Below, in pieces: positions 1 through 7,292 of a DNA stretch of 17,307 bases (the stretch's first letter is position 1; each line of letters opens with the position of its first letter). Origin of the DNA: Actinomycetota bacterium (GTDB taxonomy: Bacteria > Actinomycetota > Actinomycetes > Nanopelagicales > Nanopelagicaceae); NCBI GenBank assembly GCA_009700155.1, contig WLMP01000011.1:1-17307 (forward strand), in the 5' to 3' direction. The position numbers were made by a program, and so were the translations under genes. The notes under the pieces were generated by a model. It searched no databases and had not been told where the DNA came from. It was given only the letters and a program-made list of their open reading frames with translations.

Positions 1-101
1 GGTTGCAATCGCCCACTTTGGACAAGTGCAGAGTGCCAGCCAGGTGTTTGAGGGGCAACTTTATAGAAGCGTGTGGCGCGATTATGTTTATATTCACAGG
101 T

Positions 102-117
102 TTTTGCATATGCAAAA
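102..117. repeat. Perfect 16-bp palindrome TTTTGCATATGCAAAA
   Basis: The sequence TTTTGCATATGCAAAA equals its own reverse complement across all 16 bases. It lies in the unassigned region past the 3' end of phoH. It is the right size for a dimeric regulator's operator, but no gene start can be tied to it inside the window, so any role is inference. Confidence 0.5.
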
Positions 118-131
118 CTGCAGGTCAGAAA

Positions 132-151
132 GGATAAAGTCCGATTTATCC
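132..151 (-). terminator. Possible intrinsic terminator after phoH
   Basis: On the minus strand a 7-bp stem (GGATAAA with TTTATCC, loop TCGGAC) lies 25 bases past the phoH stop codon. It is followed by a short, impure T run (TTTCTG). The position fits a terminator for the leftward phoH gene. The stem is AT-rich and the U tract is weak, so it may be inefficient or may serve another role. Confidence 0.35.
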
Positions 152-176
152 GTTATGTCTTTGCGTAGGTATTTAC

Positions 177-1529
177 CTAGCTGGTGAAGTTAATTGGCTC
201 CTCTAGCATCTCTGTAACTAAGGCTGCAATCTGGGATCTCTCGCTTCGGGTCAGGGTGATATGGGCAAATAATGGATGCCCCTTTAAGGATTCAACTACT
301 GCAACTACACCGTCATGGCGGCCGACCCGCAAATTATCCCGCTGGGCGATGTCATGGGTTAGTACTACCCGAGAGCCCTGGCCAATTCTAGAGAGCACCG
401 TTAGGAGTACACCTCGCTCTAAGGATTGGGCCTCATCTACTATGACAAAGGAGTCATGCAAAGAGCGACCTCGAATATGAGTTAGCGGTAGGACCTCAAT
501 TAAGCCCCGCTCTACAACCTCATCTAAGACCTGCTGACTTACTAGGGCCCCTAATGTGTCAAAGACTGCCTGTGCCCATGGTGACATCTTTTCATTCTCA
601 GTTCCTGGCAGATATCCAAGCTCTTGCCCACCTACTGCATAAAGCGGGCGGAAGATAACCACTTTTTTATGTAAGCGCTTTTCTAATACCGCCTCTAAGC
701 CAGCAGATAAGGCCAGTGCACTTTTTCCAGTTCCAGCTCTTCCCCCTAAGGAAACTATTCCAACCTCAGGATCTAACAAAATATCTAATGCCACTCGCTG
801 CTCAGCACTTCTGCCATGTAAACCAAAAGCTGATCTATCTCCTCGAACTAATTGCAATTTTTTGTCAGCAGTTACCCGTGCCAGTGCACTGCCTTTTTCG
901 GAGTGTAAGACCACTCCAGTATGGCAGGGATATTTTTTGCCTAGCTCATTTACAATTTTTTCTGATTCATAAAGTGAATCAATAATTGTTGAACCTACAC
1001 TCTCCTCAACCATGCCGCTCCAGCCGCTGGTGCTAGCTAATTCAGCTCGATACTCCTCTGCCTCAACTCCAACTGAGGAGGCTTTTACTCTAAGTGGTAG
1101 ATCTTTTGTTACCAATACAACTCTACGACCATCTGCCATTAGGTTTTTTGCAATTGCTAAAATTCTTGAATCATTTGATCCATCTCGTAAAAATCCTGTA
1201 GGTAGAGTTGAAAGGTCAGAGTGGTTTAGTTCAACTGATAATGAACCACCATCATCATTTAGTTTTACTGCTTGATCTAATCTGCCACTTTTAATTCTAA
1301 GATCATCTAAAGTTCTAAGAGCTGCTCTAGCAAAGTAACCAAGCTCTGGATGATCGCGCTTGATCTCTAACTCACCAACTACAGTAATTGGAATTATTAC
1401 TTCGTGTTCGGCAAATCTGGTTAGGGCTACTGGATCTGCAAGTAGGACACTGGTGTCTAAAACATATGTGATTCGAGCAGGGTTTGGCTGATTAGATACT
1501 GACTTTAAGACAATAGATTCGCTAGCCAA
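177..1529 (-). CDS. phoH2: PhoH2-type protein: PIN RNase domain fused to PhoH ATPase
   Basis: This 450-residue cytoplasmic protein joins an N-terminal PIN nuclease domain (residues about 20-160) to a C-terminal PhoH P-loop ATPase (about 235-445). The PIN domain opens with [13 protein letters not shown]. Its likely metal-binding acids are D25, E53, D120 and D143. The ATPase has Walker A GRAGTGKS at 263-270 and Walker B VIVDEAQ at 362-368, then the family's [10 protein letters not shown] segment. PhoH2 proteins are described as RNA helicases/RNases linked to RNA turnover; the target here is unknown. The start is a TTG at 1529. It leaves about 18 residues before the PIN domain, as homologues usually have, and no ATG fits. 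No clear ribosome binding site is visible. The gene is separated by 122 bases from the DUF3817 gene upstream of it, so it may have its own promoter. The family call is firm. Confidence 0.93.
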   Translation of the reverse strand: MASESIVLKSVSNQPNPARITYVLDTSVLLADPVALTRFAEHEVIIPITVVGELEIKRDHPELGYFARAALRTLDDLRIKSGRLDQAVKLNDDGGSLSVELNHSDLSTLPTGFLRDGSNDSRILAIAKNLMADGRRVVLVTKDLPLRVKASSVGVEAEEYRAELASTSGWSGMVEESVGSTIIDSLYESEKIVNELGKKYPCHTGVVLHSEKGSALARVTADKKLQLVRGDRSAFGLHGRSAEQRVALDILLDPEVGIVSLGGRAGTGKSALALSAGLEAVLEKRLHKKVVIFRPLYAVGGQELGYLPGTENEKMSPWAQAVFDTLGALVSQQVLDEVVERGLIEVLPLTHIRGRSLHDSFVIVDEAQSLERGVLLTVLSRIGQGSRVVLTHDIAQRDNLRVGRHDGVVAVVESLKGHPLFAHITLTRSERSQIAALVTEMLEEPINFTS

Positions 1530-1651
1530 TTTCTATCATCGCAATCTGTTTAATTGTGCTCGGATTGGGAAGTAGATTAAAGGTAAATTATCGAGCTTAA
1601 AATTTGGTGCAGACACGCAAGGTTTAAAGGTTAAGTTTAGATAAAGAGTAA

Positions 1652-1951
1652 TTACCTAGAGCCGTTTTTAACCTGACGTTCGATCCAAAAGGAGGCTACC
1701 GGCAGGGTGCCAGCTAGTAGAAAGAGTGCAGTTGAGATCAGCGACCTTCGTTGAGCAATAGCAAGGTGAAGTGCAGCCAGTAGGTAAATTGGGTAGGTAA
1801 AGCCGTGCACAATTGGAATCCAGATAAAACTCTCATAAAAAGTTTCTGATGCAACTAAGTATTTAGCTGGCATGTAACCAAACCAAAGTAGCAGCGACAT
1901 AACCCCAGCCCAGATAGCCATTACTCTAAATCTGAAAATTACTCCACTCAT
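1652..1951 (-). CDS. DUF3817 small integral membrane protein
   Basis: This 99-residue protein has three or so hydrophobic segments, at roughly residues 8-30, 42-64 and 70-88. It carries the features I associate with the actinobacterial DUF3817 family: an N-terminal FRxxAxxxG stretch, HGFTYPIYLLAA in the middle, and AGTLPVASFWIER near the end. No biochemical function is known to me for this family. Its ATG overlaps the SURF1 stop codon in an ATGA arrangement (1948-1951), so the two genes are almost certainly co-transcribed and translationally coupled. That context hints at a membrane role near respiratory-complex assembly, but this is inference from position only. The length is normal for the family. 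Confidence 0.85.
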   Translation of the reverse strand: MSGVIFRFRVMAIWAGVMSLLLWFGYMPAKYLVASETFYESFIWIPIVHGFTYPIYLLAALHLAIAQRRSLISTALFLLAGTLPVASFWIERQVKNGSR

Positions 1952-2661
1952 TTTTTATTACCTACCTTAGTTGTCTTTGGTTTTCTAAACTGCGGAAATA
2001 GTGGTGCGATTAAGAGTAGTACTGCCATAAACCACCAGACCACTACATATGAGATGTGTTGCCAGTAAAAAGTTGTAATCCGCTGTGAAATTTGCGGTGA
2101 TGGGATTGGAGAAAATTGGGTATCTATCTGTGGTGATAATTTTTCACTTTTTAAAACAATATATCCATCGTATAGAAATGGGGTCTGCTCACTTACAACA
2201 AGTGCTGGATCGATTCTAGATAACTCACCTGGTTTTGGAAATGCTCGATCAACATTTTGCCTTGGATAGAGCCGGCCGACTACTTCAACATTTGATGAAA
2301 TCTCAGTTAGTGGTTCACTAGCTAAGCCGCGGACTATAAGCACTGAGTGACCAGTATCAAGATCTAATAATCTAACATCCAAATCAACAATCTTTTCATC
2401 AACTAGTTTTTGATCTCTGGCTATGTATTTATCTGAGTATTCACCAGATGCAGAGACAATTCGGTTAACTGCTTTAAGTGGAATATTTAGGCCAGCAGAT
2501 GAAACTTTAGATAATTCAATTACGGGTTGATCAGCAACTGGCGCAGTTGAAGCACTTAAGTTCTGAGCCTTATTTAATTGCCAAACCCCAAGTTCAAATC
2601 CGGTGTAGATCAAAAGTAGCCAAGCTACGGTAAATACGAACTGCTTAGCTAGTTTTTTCAT
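1948..2661 (-). CDS. SURF1-family cytochrome oxidase assembly protein
   Basis: This 237-residue membrane protein has the SURF1 layout: an N-terminal transmembrane helix (about 8-25) running into LGVWQLNKAQ at 24-33, a large extracytoplasmic domain, and a second helix at about 197-222. The family's LGxWQxxR signature is present with lysine in place of the usual arginine. SURF1 proteins help assemble aa3-type cytochrome c oxidase, probably in heme a insertion. The start ATG lies 11 bases past the stop of the upstream 46-residue membrane peptide and has no good Shine-Dalgarno sequence, which suggests translation is coupled to that small gene. Its stop overlaps the DUF3817 start. No oxidase subunit genes lie in this window. 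Confidence 0.9.
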   Translation of the reverse strand: MKKLAKQFVFTVAWLLLIYTGFELGVWQLNKAQNLSASTAPVADQPVIELSKVSSAGLNIPLKAVNRIVSASGEYSDKYIARDQKLVDEKIVDLDVRLLDLDTGHSVLIVRGLASEPLTEISSNVEVVGRLYPRQNVDRAFPKPGELSRIDPALVVSEQTPFLYDGYIVLKSEKLSPQIDTQFSPIPSPQISQRITTFYWQHISYVVVWWFMAVLLLIAPLFPQFRKPKTTKVGNKK

Positions 2662-2672
2662 AAAATTAAAAA

Positions 2673-2813
2673 CTACTCTTGATCCTTACGATCTAGTAAC
2701 CGCTTATATCTGCGATAGAAACTCACCATGAGAAATACCATAGCTAAGCTCAGAAGAATCATGGTTAGAGAGCCAGCAACCCCCATATCGAAATTTCCAG
2801 CCTCGTCCTCCAT
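2673..2813 (-). CDS. 46-residue single-helix membrane peptide upstream of SURF1
   Basis: This short reading frame is easily missed because of its size. It starts MEDEAGNFDMG, has one hydrophobic helix at about residues 11-33, and ends in the basic stretch YRRYKRLLDRK. The charge pattern (acidic N-terminus, basic C-terminus) predicts N-out, C-in topology. Support for a real gene is good: an ATG at 2813, an AGGAG ribosome binding site 5 bases upstream (2819-2823), and a stop 11 bases before SURF1, which lacks a site of its own. I do not recognise the family. Small helices next to SURF1 suggest a respiratory-complex accessory or a CcmD-like adaptor, but that is speculation. Confidence 0.7.
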   Translation of the reverse strand: MEDEAGNFDMGVAGSLTMILLSLAMVFLMVSFYRRYKRLLDRKDQE

Positions 2814-2831
2814 TGCCGCTCCTATCTAATT

Positions 2832-2861
2832 AATATGCTAAGCCTACTTAAGCATTGCCAA
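2832..2861 (-). promoter_or_regulatory. Possible promoter for the small peptide-SURF1-DUF3817 genes
   Basis: On the minus strand TTGGCA (2856-2861) is followed 18 bases later by CATATT (2832-2837), 18 bases before the ATG of the 46-residue peptide. The -35 matches the consensus in five of six bases and the -10 in four of six. The site lies in the 67-base divergent gap and would serve the leftward three-gene unit. Confidence 0.35.
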
Positions 2862-2868
2862 TTGGTTC

Positions 2869-2874
2869 TACACT
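2869..2874 (+). promoter_or_regulatory. -10 box of a probable leaderless start for DUF4307
   Basis: TACACT ends exactly 6 bases before the GTG start at 2881. This is the spacing expected when transcription begins at the start codon itself, a common arrangement in Actinobacteria. No Shine-Dalgarno sequence precedes the GTG, and no good -35 hexamer is visible at 16-18 bases. Confidence 0.4.
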
Positions 2875-2880
2875 TAGCAT

Positions 2881-3285
2881 GTGACTCATCCCAAAGTATC
2901 GAGTGATCCAAGGCTGCGCGAGCGCTACGGGATTAAGTCTGCTGGTAAAAATCGGATCTGGATCACACTCTTTTCACTTTTTCTGGTTTTATCCTGGTTT
3001 ATTTGGAGTGGCACAAACTTTGCAAACCCAGATATCAGATCAACCTTAATCTCATTTAAAGTTGTGAGTGATCAAAAAATATCAATTACATACAAAATTT
3101 TAGTAAGAGATACCACCATCGAACATAGCTGTTCACTTGTGGCAAAGGATATTGATAAGAACACGGTGGGTGAGGTGGTGGATCTGATGCCAGCAAGTTC
3201 ATTGGCGATAGGTGAAAACCAGCGCACCGTTGAGATCTCCACTCGATTACCTGCGGTAAATGCAGGAATTGCCAGTTGCCAGTAG
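2881..3285 (+). CDS. DUF4307 single-pass membrane protein
   Basis: This 134-residue protein has a short cytoplasmic N-terminus containing LRERYG, one transmembrane helix at about residues 26-45, and an extracytoplasmic beta-rich tail of about 85 residues with two cysteines. This matches the actinobacterial DUF4307 family, which has no established function. The start is GTG at 2881, chosen because no in-frame ATG lies near and a TACACT box sits 6 bases upstream. The gene precedes greA by 13 bases in the same direction, so the two are probably one transcript. This pairing with greA is common in Actinobacteria as I recall it, but it does not reveal a function. Confidence 0.8.
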   Translation: MTHPKVSSDPRLRERYGIKSAGKNRIWITLFSLFLVLSWFIWSGTNFANPDIRSTLISFKVVSDQKISITYKILVRDTTIEHSCSLVAKDIDKNTVGEVVDLMPASSLAIGENQRTVEISTRLPAVNAGIASCQ

Positions 3286-3298
3286 CCTTTCTCCTCTT

Positions 3299-3781
3299 AT
3301 GAACCAACCAACTCAAACCTGGCTTACCCAAGAAGCAGCCGATCGCCTTAAATCAGAGCTTGCTGATTTAGAGGGTCCACTTCGCGCAGAAATTATTAAA
3401 AAAATTGAAACCGCTAGAGCTGAGGGAGATTTAAAAGAGAATGGTGGTTACCACGCAGCTAGAGAAGAGCAAGGAAAAATTGAAGGACGAATTCGCCAAC
3501 TAAAGCATATGTTGGAGCATGCCCACATTGGAGTGCCACCAGCTAGTGAATCTGGAGTAGTTGGACTTGGCATGCTTATTACTGTTGATATTGCAGGAGA
3601 TGAATTAAAGTTTTTACTAGGTTCTAGAGAAATTGCAAGTGGTGATATTGATGTCTACTCTGAAAAATCTCCACTTGGCAGTACTGTGCTTGGAGCAAAA
3701 GTTGGCGAAACTGTTAATTACACCGCACCAAATGGTAAACAGATTGCAGTAGCAATCTTAGAGGCACAACCTTTTATCTAA
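3299..3781 (+). CDS. greA: Transcription elongation factor GreA
   Basis: This 160-residue factor binds the RNA polymerase secondary channel and stimulates cleavage of backtracked transcripts. The N-terminal coiled coil spans about residues 8-75. Its tip reads GDLKENGGYHAAREEQ, placing the catalytic acids at D44 and E47 (E. coli D41/E44). The C-terminal FKBP-like domain includes SPLGSTVLGAKVGE at 124-137. I take the ATG at 3299, giving MNQPTQTWLTQEA, because homologues begin just before that WLTQEA segment. An in-frame ATG at 3260 would add 13 unconserved residues and overlap the DUF4307 gene. No Shine-Dalgarno sequence precedes 3299, so coupling to DUF4307 translation is likely. The stop is only 4 bases from the end of the convergent ABC permease gene. 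Confidence 0.96.
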   Translation: MNQPTQTWLTQEAADRLKSELADLEGPLRAEIIKKIETARAEGDLKENGGYHAAREEQGKIEGRIRQLKHMLEHAHIGVPPASESGVVGLGMLITVDIAGDELKFLLGSREIASGDIDVYSEKSPLGSTVLGAKVGETVNYTAPNGKQIAVAILEAQPFI

Positions 3782-3785
3782 ACAA

Positions 3786-4577
3786 TTACTTACTAACGCG
3801 GTTGTACTTTCTAACGCTTAGCGGAATAAAGACTGCCATAATTAAAATCATATAAATCACTGACATTAGTAATGGATTATCACTTGGGAATGATCCGGCA
3901 GTTGCGCCAAACTCATTTTTTAAGCCGAATAACTCACGACAACCTGCGACCATGGTTGAAACAGGATTCCATTCAGCAATATATTGCAATGGTCTTGGCA
4001 TTCCAGTTGTTGGTGCAAAAGCATTAGATAGGAAAGTTAACGGAAAGACGGCAATAAATGTTGCATTTGTTGCAACTCTTTCTTCTCTTACTGATAAACC
4101 AATTAAGACGCCTATCCATGACATTGCAAAGCCAAAAACCAAAAGGAAAACAAAACCTAAAGTTACACTTAGTAATCCTGAAGTTGGCCGCCATCCAACT
4201 ACATATCCAGTAATTCCCATAGCTAAAAGAACAACCACATTTAGTGCGCCATCGCCAAGTGTTCTACCAAAGACGACAGCAGATCTTGAAATTGGCAGTG
4301 ATCTAAATCTTGAAATCAATCCCTTTTGCATATCAGCAGTTAAGCCAACTGCTGTGCCAGCTAAGGTAAAAGCCACTGTTTGTACAAATATTCCAGGCAT
4401 CAGTAATTGGACATAACCACCTGGTTGCCCAGTATCAATTGATCCACCAAATACATATCTAAACAAAAGAACAAACATAATTGGCTGAATTATTGAAAAC
4501 AGAATTAACTCTGGAACTCGTGCTAGTTGTAGCAACTGCCGCTTGGTAATAATTAGAGCATCTGAGATTGCATTCAT
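3786..4577 (-). CDS. ABC-2 type permease, DrrB-like
   Basis: This 263-residue membrane protein has about six transmembrane segments. It carries the DrrB/ABC-2 hallmarks: LMPGIFVQTVAFT, then MQKGLISRFRSLPISR on the cytoplasmic side, and a late segment FLSNAFAPTTGMPRPLQ. It is the membrane half of an exporter whose ATPase is encoded immediately upstream. The ATPase stop and this ATG share one base (TAATG, 4577), indicating strict translational coupling. DrrA/DrrB pairs export drugs, antibiotics or glycolipids; the substrate here cannot be read from sequence. It converges on greA with a 4-base gap, so no separate terminator fits between the two genes. Confidence 0.92.
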   Translation of the reverse strand: MNAISDALIITKRQLLQLARVPELILFSIIQPIMFVLLFRYVFGGSIDTGQPGGYVQLLMPGIFVQTVAFTLAGTAVGLTADMQKGLISRFRSLPISRSAVVFGRTLGDGALNVVVLLAMGITGYVVGWRPTSGLLSVTLGFVFLLVFGFAMSWIGVLIGLSVREERVATNATFIAVFPLTFLSNAFAPTTGMPRPLQYIAEWNPVSTMVAGCRELFGLKNEFGATAGSFPSDNPLLMSVIYMILIMAVFIPLSVRKYNRVSK

Positions 4578-5566
4578 TATCTACCCCTTTTCTTACCTGT
4601 GCTAGCTAAATCTTCATCCTTTTTCTCTTCCGCAACATGTCCAGTCAAAGAAAGAAACACATCATCTAATGATGGGCGCTTTAGCCCAATATCTAATGGG
4701 TGAATTCCTTTTTCATCAAGTAATTTTGCAGCTTCAATTAGCGCTTTACTACCAGTTGTTACTGGGGCTGAAATCTGTCGCAATCCTTCATCAACATTTA
4801 TTGCACCACCGCTAACCTTTGCCACTATCTCTCTGGTTGCAGCCATGTGTTGATTTTCAACTACTATCTCAAGGCGTTCGCCACCTACCTGTTTTTTAAG
4901 AGTATCTGAAGTTCCTCGGGCAATAACTCTTCCATGATCAATAACTGCAATCTCGTCAGCTAAATGATCAGCTTCTTCTAGATATTGAGTTGTGAGCAAT
5001 AAAGTTACGCCACCTTTAACTAATTCATTAATGACGCCCCACATATCTTGGCGACCACGTGGATCTAATCCAGTTGTTGGTTCATCTAAAAACAATACTT
5101 TTGGCTTAACTATCAATGAAGCAGCTAAATCTAATCTACGACGCATTCCGCCGGAGTAAGTTCTAATTGGTCTTTTTGCAGAATCAGTTAGCGAGAATTG
5201 TTCTAGTAATTCAACAGCACGTTCCTTAGCTTGTTTTGCTGACAAGTGATAAAGCCGCCCAAACATGATTAAGTTATCCCAGCCTGTTAAAGTCTCATCA
5301 ACAGCAGCATATTGACCTGATAAGCCAATAATCTTTCTAACCTCATCGGGATTTTTTAGAACATCAATTCCAGCTACAGTTGCTCGCCCTGAATCTGGCA
5401 TAAGTAATGTTGCTAGAACTCTTACTGTTGTGGTTTTACCAGCGCCATTAGGCCCAAGTACTCCTAAAACAGTACCTTCTTCAACATCAAGGTTTAAACC
5501 ATCTAATGCTTTGACAGAACCCTTGTTATAGCTCTTGTGAAGGTCTTCTGCGATGATTGTTTTCAT
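4577..5566 (-). CDS. ABC transporter ATPase, DrrA-like daunorubicin-resistance family
   Basis: This 329-residue ATPase powers the DrrB-like permease. Visible motifs are Walker A GPNGAGKT (38-45), Q-loop Q85, signature YSGGM (137-141), Walker B VLFLDEP (157-163) and D-loop GLDP. The H-loop position reads TTQYLEEAD, with glutamine (Q194) in place of histidine; this is usual in the DrrA subfamily and not a defect. The C-terminal 110 residues form the DUF4162-like accessory domain ending in RPSLDDVFLSLTGH. The ATG at 5566 has a TAAGAT box 6 bases upstream and no Shine-Dalgarno sequence, so the message is probably leaderless. It is transcribed divergently from an MFS efflux gene 94 bases away, which suggests linked drug or metabolite efflux. 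Confidence 0.94.
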   Translation of the reverse strand: MKTIIAEDLHKSYNKGSVKALDGLNLDVEEGTVLGVLGPNGAGKTTTVRVLATLLMPDSGRATVAGIDVLKNPDEVRKIIGLSGQYAAVDETLTGWDNLIMFGRLYHLSAKQAKERAVELLEQFSLTDSAKRPIRTYSGGMRRRLDLAASLIVKPKVLFLDEPTTGLDPRGRQDMWGVINELVKGGVTLLLTTQYLEEADHLADEIAVIDHGRVIARGTSDTLKKQVGGERLEIVVENQHMAATREIVAKVSGGAINVDEGLRQISAPVTTGSKALIEAAKLLDEKGIHPLDIGLKRPSLDDVFLSLTGHVAEEKKDEDLASTGKKRGR

Positions 5567-5572
5567 GGTGTC

Positions 5573-5578
5573 ATCTTA
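5573..5578 (-). promoter_or_regulatory. -10 box of a probable leaderless start for the ABC ATPase gene
   Basis: On the minus strand TAAGAT is followed by 6 bases and then ATG, so a transcript beginning 6-7 bases after the box would start at the initiation codon. No Shine-Dalgarno sequence exists and no convincing -35 hexamer is seen. Confidence 0.45.
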
Positions 5579-5660
5579 ACAAGAAATAGAGGTAAACTAT
5601 TCCTCTTACAAAGAATTCGTTAATTCGAGTTAAAACAACGGTAGAGGCGAGGAAAAGTAG

Positions 5661-7286
5661 ATGAGAAGTGCTAAAAATAAATCAAATTCAATTGATCAAA
5701 AAAATAGGCCACTTACCCACCGAGAAATATTGATTGTACTAAGTGGGCTTATGACTGGAATGCTCCTTGCAGCACTAGATCAAACAATTGTTTCGACTGC
5801 ACTTAAAAATATTGTAGAAGAGTTTAATGGATTGAATCATTACACTTGGGTGATAACTGCATACCTTTTAACATCAACTGCATCTACACCTTTGTATGGA
5901 AAAATATCTGATTTATACGGAAGACGACCAGTATTTCAGTTTGCAATTATTACATTTTTAATTGGATCATTTTTGGCTGGTGCGTCACAAAATATGACTC
6001 AGTTGATTTTTACGCGTGCCTTACAGGGTTTAGGTGCTGGAGGTTTAATGGCACTTACTTTTGTGATCATTGGAGATATCGTCGCACCTAGAGAGCGAGG
6101 GAAATATCAAGGTTACTTTGGGGCAGTTTGGGGATTGTCCTCAGTTGCAGGACCATTACTTGGTGGATTCTTTTCAGATAACTCCACAATACTAGGAATT
6201 TCTGGCTGGCGTTGGATTTTTTATATAAATCTACCGTTTGGAATCTTGGCATTAATAATTACTTCAGCTGTTCTACATATTCCAAAAGTTAAGCGTGAAC
6301 ATAAAATTGACTACTTTGGAGCCCTCCTACTTGTGTTAGCAGTTAGCTCAGTTTTGCTTGCGGTTTCAGTCTATGGGCCAGAAAATGGATGGACTGCTCC
6401 TATGACACTAAGTGTATTGAGTGGTGGCTTGCTACTTACCGTTATATTTCTTTGGCAAGAGCAGCGCGCGGCAGAGCCAATTTTACCACTTAGGTTATTC
6501 AGGAATCATACTTTTTCTTTAACTTCAGCATTAGCTTTTATAATTGGAGCTGGCATGTTCGGTGCAATAGTAATGCTGCCCTTGTATTTACAGGTTGTAA
6601 AAGGAAATTCTGCAACAGAAGCTGGTTTAAAGTTGATTCCGTTAATGCTTGGTATTGTTTCCATGTCAATTTTTAGCGGCAAGAAAATTTCTTCAACTGG
6701 CAAGTACAAGATATTTCCAATTATCGGTGCAGGAATAATGACTTTTGGTCTAATTTTAATGTCAACTCTAAATGAGAATACCTCATTTGGAGTACTTTCA
6801 ATTTACTCGATTTTAATTGGCGCCGGCTTAGGTTTATCAATGCAAACAATAGTTATCGCCTTACAAAACTCAGTAGATTTCCAAGACATGGGAATAGCAA
6901 CATCATCAAATACATTCTTTAGATCACTAGGCGGTGCATTTGGTACTGCAATATTTGGAACAATTTTAAGCAATAGAGTTGCGTATTATCTTCAGGAGAA
7001 TTTTGCGACGCTAAGTCAAACCAATCCAAAAGCAGTTGAAGGATTTGATTCAACAAAACTTGAAGTGTTGACTACAAACACTTCAATGATTATCACTTTA
7101 CCGCCTGCAATTAGAGATACGGTTTTGCACAGTTTTACTCAAACTTTTCAAGTTGTATTTTTTGCCGCAGCTCCTGTTACATTCATTGGCTTCATCTTGG
7201 CTTTCTTTTTAAAGGAAAAACCATTGCAAAGCAGCACAGACCACCATGCTGCAAAAACAGAGGCTGCTGGTGAGGCAGTAGGTTAA
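5661..7286 (+). CDS. MFS efflux transporter, DHA2 (EmrB/QacA) 14-helix family
   Basis: This 541-residue protein should have 14 transmembrane helices and act as a proton-driven exporter. Diagnostic motifs are motif D1 [10 protein letters not shown] (39-48), motif [12 protein letters not shown] (80-90), the motif B arginine at about 119 ([12 protein letters not shown]) and motif [17 protein letters not shown] (154-169), the antiporter motif of exporters. A ribosome binding site GAGG lies 8 bases before the ATG. The gene is divergent from the DrrA-like ATPase gene and followed after 6 bases by a second MFS gene, so the two pumps likely share a transcript. Substrate unknown; multidrug or metabolite efflux is the usual role. 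No regulator of the TetR or MarR type is encoded beside it. Confidence 0.93.
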   Translation: MRSAKNKSNSIDQKNRPLTHREILIVLSGLMTGMLLAALDQTIVSTALKNIVEEFNGLNHYTWVITAYLLTSTASTPLYGKISDLYGRRPVFQFAIITFLIGSFLAGASQNMTQLIFTRALQGLGAGGLMALTFVIIGDIVAPRERGKYQGYFGAVWGLSSVAGPLLGGFFSDNSTILGISGWRWIFYINLPFGILALIITSAVLHIPKVKREHKIDYFGALLLVLAVSSVLLAVSVYGPENGWTAPMTLSVLSGGLLLTVIFLWQEQRAAEPILPLRLFRNHTFSLTSALAFIIGAGMFGAIVMLPLYLQVVKGNSATEAGLKLIPLMLGIVSMSIFSGKKISSTGKYKIFPIIGAGIMTFGLILMSTLNENTSFGVLSIYSILIGAGLGLSMQTIVIALQNSVDFQDMGIATSSNTFFRSLGGAFGTAIFGTILSNRVAYYLQENFATLSQTNPKAVEGFDSTKLEVLTTNTSMIITLPPAIRDTVLHSFTQTFQVVFFAAAPVTFIGFILAFFLKEKPLQSSTDHHAAKTEAAGEAVG

Positions 7287-7292
7287 AGAATA

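Noticed and set aside
2..187. Plus-strand frame open from the left edge, ending in TGA at 185-187
   Set aside because: The peptide resembles no family I know, its codons are unlike the neighbouring genes, and a competing minus-strand frame (from ATG at 109 to the edge) is equally unrecognisable.
184..480. Plus-strand 98-codon frame inside phoH
   Set aside because: It is antisense to the conserved ATPase region of PhoH and has no start signal or recognisable domain.
3260..3298. Upstream in-frame ATG giving GreA 13 extra residues
   Set aside because: The extra residues are not part of the GreA family and overlap the DUF4307 coding end; the ATG at 3299 fits homologues.
3766..3805. ACAACC/GGTTGT arms across the greA and ABC permease ends as a terminator
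   Set aside because: The stem is 6 bp with a 28-base loop and no T run; termination here may occur inside the genes or by Rho.
3952..4416. Plus-strand 154-codon frame inside the ABC permease
   Set aside because: It is antisense to a clear permease gene and has a low-complexity composition rich in K, P and T without any domain.
4577..5566. H-loop histidine missing from the ABC ATPase, suggesting an inactive enzyme
   Set aside because: TTQYLEEAD with glutamine is normal for the DrrA subfamily, and all other ATPase motifs are intact.
5588..5606. AGAGG/CCTCT inverted repeat in the ABC-MFS gap as a TetR-type operator
   Set aside because: The arms are only 5 bp and no regulator gene lies nearby; chance is a sufficient explanation.
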